DNA of 8,551 nucleotides from Candidatus Poseidoniia archaeon (GTDB lineage: Archaea > Thermoplasmatota > Poseidoniia > MGIII > CG-Epi1): the NCBI GenBank assembly GCA_022449705.1, contig JAKURS010000044.1, positions 1 through 8,551 of the forward strand, in the 5' to 3' direction. The translations under genes were made by a program, and so were the position numbers. Numbering within the stretch: position 1 is the first letter of the stretch; every line of letters starts with the position of its first letter. Positions 6,742-8,551 of this stretch are shown in pieces. The notes below the pieces were generated by a model. It was not told where the DNA came from. It saw nothing but the letters and a program-made list of their open reading frames with translations, and made no database searches.

Positions 6742-6751
6742 CTTATATCTA
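6742..6751 (-). promoter_or_regulatory. TATA-like box for the surface-protein gene
   Basis: The minus strand reads TAGATATAAG. With usual archaeal spacing of about 25 bp, transcription would start near 6720, giving a leader of about 36 nt that contains the GGGAGG ribosome binding site. TAAAAT a few bases further upstream is an alternative element. Confidence 0.45.
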
Positions 6752-6771
6752 TTTTAGCATTGTTCAAAACC

Positions 6772-6785
6772 TATTTTTAAAAATA
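6772..6785. promoter_or_regulatory. Symmetric AT-only palindrome, candidate TATA box for the AIM24 operon
   Basis: TATTTTTAAAAATA is a perfect 14-bp palindrome flanked by CC on both sides. As a plus-strand TATA box it would place transcription start near 6804, very close to the ribosome binding site and start of the first AIM24-like gene. Being symmetric, it could equally position a minus-strand start near 6754. The downstream TTAAATAA (6789-6796) would instead give a nearly leaderless message. Confidence 0.4.
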
Positions 6786-6802
6786 CCTTAAATAAACACC
6801 TC

Positions 6803-6808
6803 AGGTGG
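6803..6808 (+). promoter_or_regulatory. Ribosome binding site for the first AIM24-like gene
   Basis: AGGTGG lies 7 nt before ATG 6816 and contains AGGTG of the canonical GGAGGTG. This supports the chosen start and argues against a strictly leaderless message for this gene. Confidence 0.65.
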
Positions 6809-6815
6809 CGAAAGC

Positions 6816-7469
6816 ATGCGATTCGAGATAGAGGGTAACCCTGACTACGGCGAGGTTGTCGTCGAGCTGGGGCCGGGCGAGGAGCTGCTGGCGGAGTCGG
6901 GCGCAATGTCACGCATGTCATCACATATGGAGGCGAAATCAAAACGGCTCGGCTCGTTCCTGGGAGCCATTGTGCGCAAGCTGTTTGGCGGCGAATCCTT
7001 CTTCGTCGGCCGCTTCACCCACCCCGACGGCGGTACAGTCGTGGTCGCGCCGCGGCTGCCCGGTACCGTTACTCACCGGAAAATGAATGGCGACCACGTC
7101 TTCCTGACCGCGGGCGCGTTCCTGGCCTGCACGCCTGGCATCACTATCAAAGCGAAATTCGGCGGGCTGCGCGCGCTCTTCTCGGGCGAGGGCGCCTTCC
7201 TGCTCGAGGTTTCGGGGACCGGCGACCTGTTCTACAACGCCTACGGTGGCGTGGTCGAAAAGGACGTAGCGGGCAAGTTCACGGTCGACACCGGTCACCT
7301 GGTCGCTTTCGAACCCTCGCTGCAGTACAGTATCGGCGGGATGGGGAACCTGAAGTCAACCTTCCTCTCGGGCGAAGGACTGGTGATGAAGTTCCAGGGG
7401 AACGGCAAGGTCTGGGTCCAGACGCGCACGCTGGATGGGCTGGCAGGCTGGCTCACCCCGAGGCTCTGA
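6816..7469 (+). CDS. AIM24/TIGR00266 family protein, paralogue 1
   Basis: A 217-residue protein of typical length for the TIGR00266/AIM24 family (formerly DUF124). It opens MRFEIEGNPDYGEV, followed by PGEELLAESGAM (20-31) and a glycine-bounded amphipathic stretch leading into GGESFF (58-63). It continues with VAPRLPG (77-83), LFSGEGAFLLEVSG (121-134), TVDTGHLVAFEP (156-167) and SGEGLVMKFQGNGKVWVQTR (185-204). These glycine-rich strands fit the family's beta-sandwich or beta-helix fold. There is no signal peptide or transmembrane segment. The only named relative is yeast mitochondrial AIM24, linked to MICOS integrity; the prokaryotic function is unknown. The gene heads a divergent operon with two further paralogues, the next beginning 1 nt after its stop. 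Confidence 0.9.
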   Translation: MRFEIEGNPDYGEVVVELGPGEELLAESGAMSRMSSHMEAKSKRLGSFLGAIVRKLFGGESFFVGRFTHPDGGTVVVAPRLPGTVTHRKMNGDHVFLTAGAFLACTPGITIKAKFGGLRALFSGEGAFLLEVSGTGDLFYNAYGGVVEKDVAGKFTVDTGHLVAFEPSLQYSIGGMGNLKSTFLSGEGLVMKFQGNGKVWVQTRTLDGLAGWLTPRL

Positions 7470-7470
7470 A

Positions 7471-8169
7471 ATGGACGTGAACGTAGCAAACCGGGGGGCA
7501 TTCGGCTCAGCACTGGTGACGCTCGAGCCGGGGGAAAAGTTCGTCTCCGAGGCGGGCGCCATGTACCGCGCCTCGGGCAACATGGAGATTGAAATCAAGT
7601 CGCGCAAGCGCGAAGGCGGCGGCCTCTGGGGTGCGCTCAAGGAGGGCGCCAAGGCGATGTTCGCGGGCGAGTCCTTCTTCCTCTCGACCTACCGCGTCAA
7701 GGATAACGCACCGGGCGAAGTCGGCCTCGCGCCGATACTGCAGGGCGAAGTTTCGTCGCTGAAGGTCGGCCCCGAAACGTGGATTTGCGCCGGCGGCTCA
7801 TTCCTCGGCGCATCGAGCGGAGTTGAGCTCGACACGCAATATCAAGGCTTGAAGAAAGGGATGTTCTCTGGCGAGGGGCTGGTCTACGTCCGCGCTTCAG
7901 GGCAGGGCGAACTGCTGGTGAGCGCCTACGGTCGCATCTCGGAAGTCGAGGTGCGCGGCGGAATCACGATTGACAACGGCCACATCGTCGCCTTCAGCGA
8001 AGGGCTGGAATATGATATCGGCAAGGCGGGCGGCTGGATTGCATCGGCGCTCTCGGGCGAGGGGCTGGTGCTGAAGTTCCGCGGCAACGGCCGCATCCTG
8101 GTCCAGTCGCACGACCGCGACCGGCTCGGGCGGGCGCTGGGGCCACTGCTGCCCCCGAGGAAGGGCTGA
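7471..8169 (+). CDS. AIM24/TIGR00266 family protein, paralogue 2
   Basis: A 232-residue protein. ATG 7471 is chosen because GAGG (7460-7463) sits 7 nt upstream and the family N-terminus starts here; an ATG at 7435 would add residues overlapping paralogue 1. Landmarks shared with paralogue 1 are PGEKFVSEAGAM (20-31), AGESFF (65-70), VGLAPILQGE (84-93), MFSGEGLVYVRASG (131-144), TIDNGHIVAF (166-175) and SGEGLVLKFRGNGRILVQS (195-213). The central stretch KSRKREGGGLWGALKEGAKA (43-62) is more basic and slightly longer. The C-terminus LLPPRKG parallels LTPRL of paralogue 1, as expected for tandem duplication. Soluble, no signal peptide; function unknown. Its stop overlaps the next start in TGATG, so the three proteins are probably made together. 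Confidence 0.9.
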   Translation: MDVNVANRGAFGSALVTLEPGEKFVSEAGAMYRASGNMEIEIKSRKREGGGLWGALKEGAKAMFAGESFFLSTYRVKDNAPGEVGLAPILQGEVSSLKVGPETWICAGGSFLGASSGVELDTQYQGLKKGMFSGEGLVYVRASGQGELLVSAYGRISEVEVRGGITIDNGHIVAFSEGLEYDIGKAGGWIASALSGEGLVLKFRGNGRILVQSHDRDRLGRALGPLLPPRKG

Positions 8170-8551
8170 TGCGCCACCGCCTGATTTGCGGGCCGGGCTA
8201 CGCGGCGGCCGAAATCGAGCTGTCACCGGGCGAGGAGCTGGTCGCCGAGGCGGGCGCGATGGCGTGGATGGACGACTCCATCGCAGTGCGCACGCAGGCG
8301 CGCGGCGGCATCCTGAAGGGGCTGGGGCGCATGATTACCGGCGAGAGCTTCTTCCAGAACACCTACTACGCCGAAGGCACGCCGGGGAAGATTGCGCTGG
8401 CGCCGGGCGTCCCGGGCGATATCGTGCCATACGAAATGCGGGACGAGACGCTCATCATGGAGCGCGGCGCCTATCTCGGGCACAGCGGCGACATCGAGAC
8501 TTCGGTGAGCTTCGAAGGCTTTACCGGCATCTTCGCCGAAGGGCTGCTGGC
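8169..8551 (+). CDS. AIM24/TIGR00266 family protein, paralogue 3 (N-terminal part, runs off the edge)
   Basis: 127 residues are visible before the right edge. The ATG overlaps the stop of paralogue 2 (TGATG), and GAGGAAGGG just upstream supplies a ribosome binding site. It shows the family pattern PGEELVAEAGAMAWM (20-34), GGILKGLGRMITGESFF (46-62), IALAPGVPGDIV (75-86), ERGAYLGHSGDIE (98-110) and GFTGIFAEGLL (117-127). It lacks the EIEGNPDYG opening of paralogue 1, starting instead MRHRLICGPGYAAAEI. It seems the most divergent of the three, having AEG where the others have SGEG. The reading frame is intact throughout, so the gene looks functional as far as can be seen. Confidence 0.88.
   Translation, partial: MRHRLICGPGYAAAEIELSPGEELVAEAGAMAWMDDSIAVRTQARGGILKGLGRMITGESFFQNTYYAEGTPGKIALAPGVPGDIVPYEMRDETLIMERGAYLGHSGDIETSVSFEGFTGIFAEGLL

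Larger units (their letters stand above)
6685..6815. promoter_or_regulatory. Divergent intergenic promoter region between the surface-protein gene and the AIM24 operon
   Basis: A 131-bp spacer whose part from about 6738 to 6800 is strikingly AT-rich against GC-rich flanks. It holds three TATA-like clusters: one around 6742-6751, a 14-bp perfect palindrome at 6772-6785, and TTAAATAA at 6789-6796. Both flanking genes read outward from it, so it should carry at least one archaeal promoter in each direction. No stem-loop terminator or operator repeat beyond the palindrome is evident. Confidence 0.7.

Noticed and set aside
6685..6815. Possible small RNA or terminator hairpin in the divergent spacer
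   Set aside because: The only palindrome is AT-only with no loop and no GC stem, better explained as a promoter element; no tRNA- or sRNA-like structure was seen.
7435..7470. ATG 7435 as start of AIM24 paralogue 2
   Set aside because: It lies inside the C-terminal coding end of paralogue 1 and adds residues not resembling the family; ATG 7471 has a well-spaced GAGG.

Overview
The window looks like part of an archaeal chromosome, most plausibly a heterotrophic, high-GC member of the Thermoplasmatota/Euryarchaeota (a marine group II/III-like organism would fit). The reasons are: a GPN-loop GTPase of archaeal/eukaryotic type; a large secreted, acidic protein of tandem CARDB-like domains with many N-glycosylation sequons and a short hydrophobic C-terminal tail ending in arginines; TATA-like AT-rich promoter sequences in an otherwise GC-rich window; and dense gene packing with stop/start overlaps. 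The exact taxon is inference.

Layout. Positions 1-6684 hold six genes, all on the minus strand and nearly gapless. In transcription order they are: the CARDB-repeat surface protein (6684-3787), a GPN-loop GTPase (3787-3008, TGATG overlap), a methylglutaconyl-CoA hydratase-like crotonase (2978-2226, after a 29-bp gap), a biotin carboxylase subunit (2225-753, start directly abutting the previous stop), a biotin-carrier subunit (753-265, TAATG overlap) and the first 88 residues of an acyl-CoA carboxylase carboxyltransferase (265 to the left edge, another TAATG overlap). Positions 6685-6815 are an AT-rich divergent promoter region. From 6816 to the right edge three tandem paralogues of the AIM24/TIGR00266 family lie on the plus strand (6816-7469, 7471-8169, 8169 to the edge), separated by a 1-nt gap and then a TGATG overlap.

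Function. The four leftmost genes read as a leucine/isovalerate catabolic module: methylcrotonyl-CoA carboxylase (3-methylcrotonyl-CoA to 3-methylglutaconyl-CoA), here in three polypeptides instead of the usual two, plus the hydratase that makes HMG-CoA. This implies an aerobic amino-acid-degrading lifestyle. The upstream dehydrogenase and downstream HMG-CoA lyase are not in the window. The surface protein and GTPase are translationally coupled to each other but have no obvious biochemical link to the catabolic genes. A TATA-like element about 26 bp before the hydratase start suggests the catabolic module may have its own leaderless transcript. The three AIM24-like genes form a separate divergent operon of unknown cellular role.

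The points most worth a second look are the alpha subunit split at a G-run/TAATG junction, the triple AIM24 array divergent from a CARDB surface protein, and the cysteine-pair pattern and atypical tail of that surface protein. No RNA genes, CRISPR arrays, insertion sequences or clear terminators were seen.
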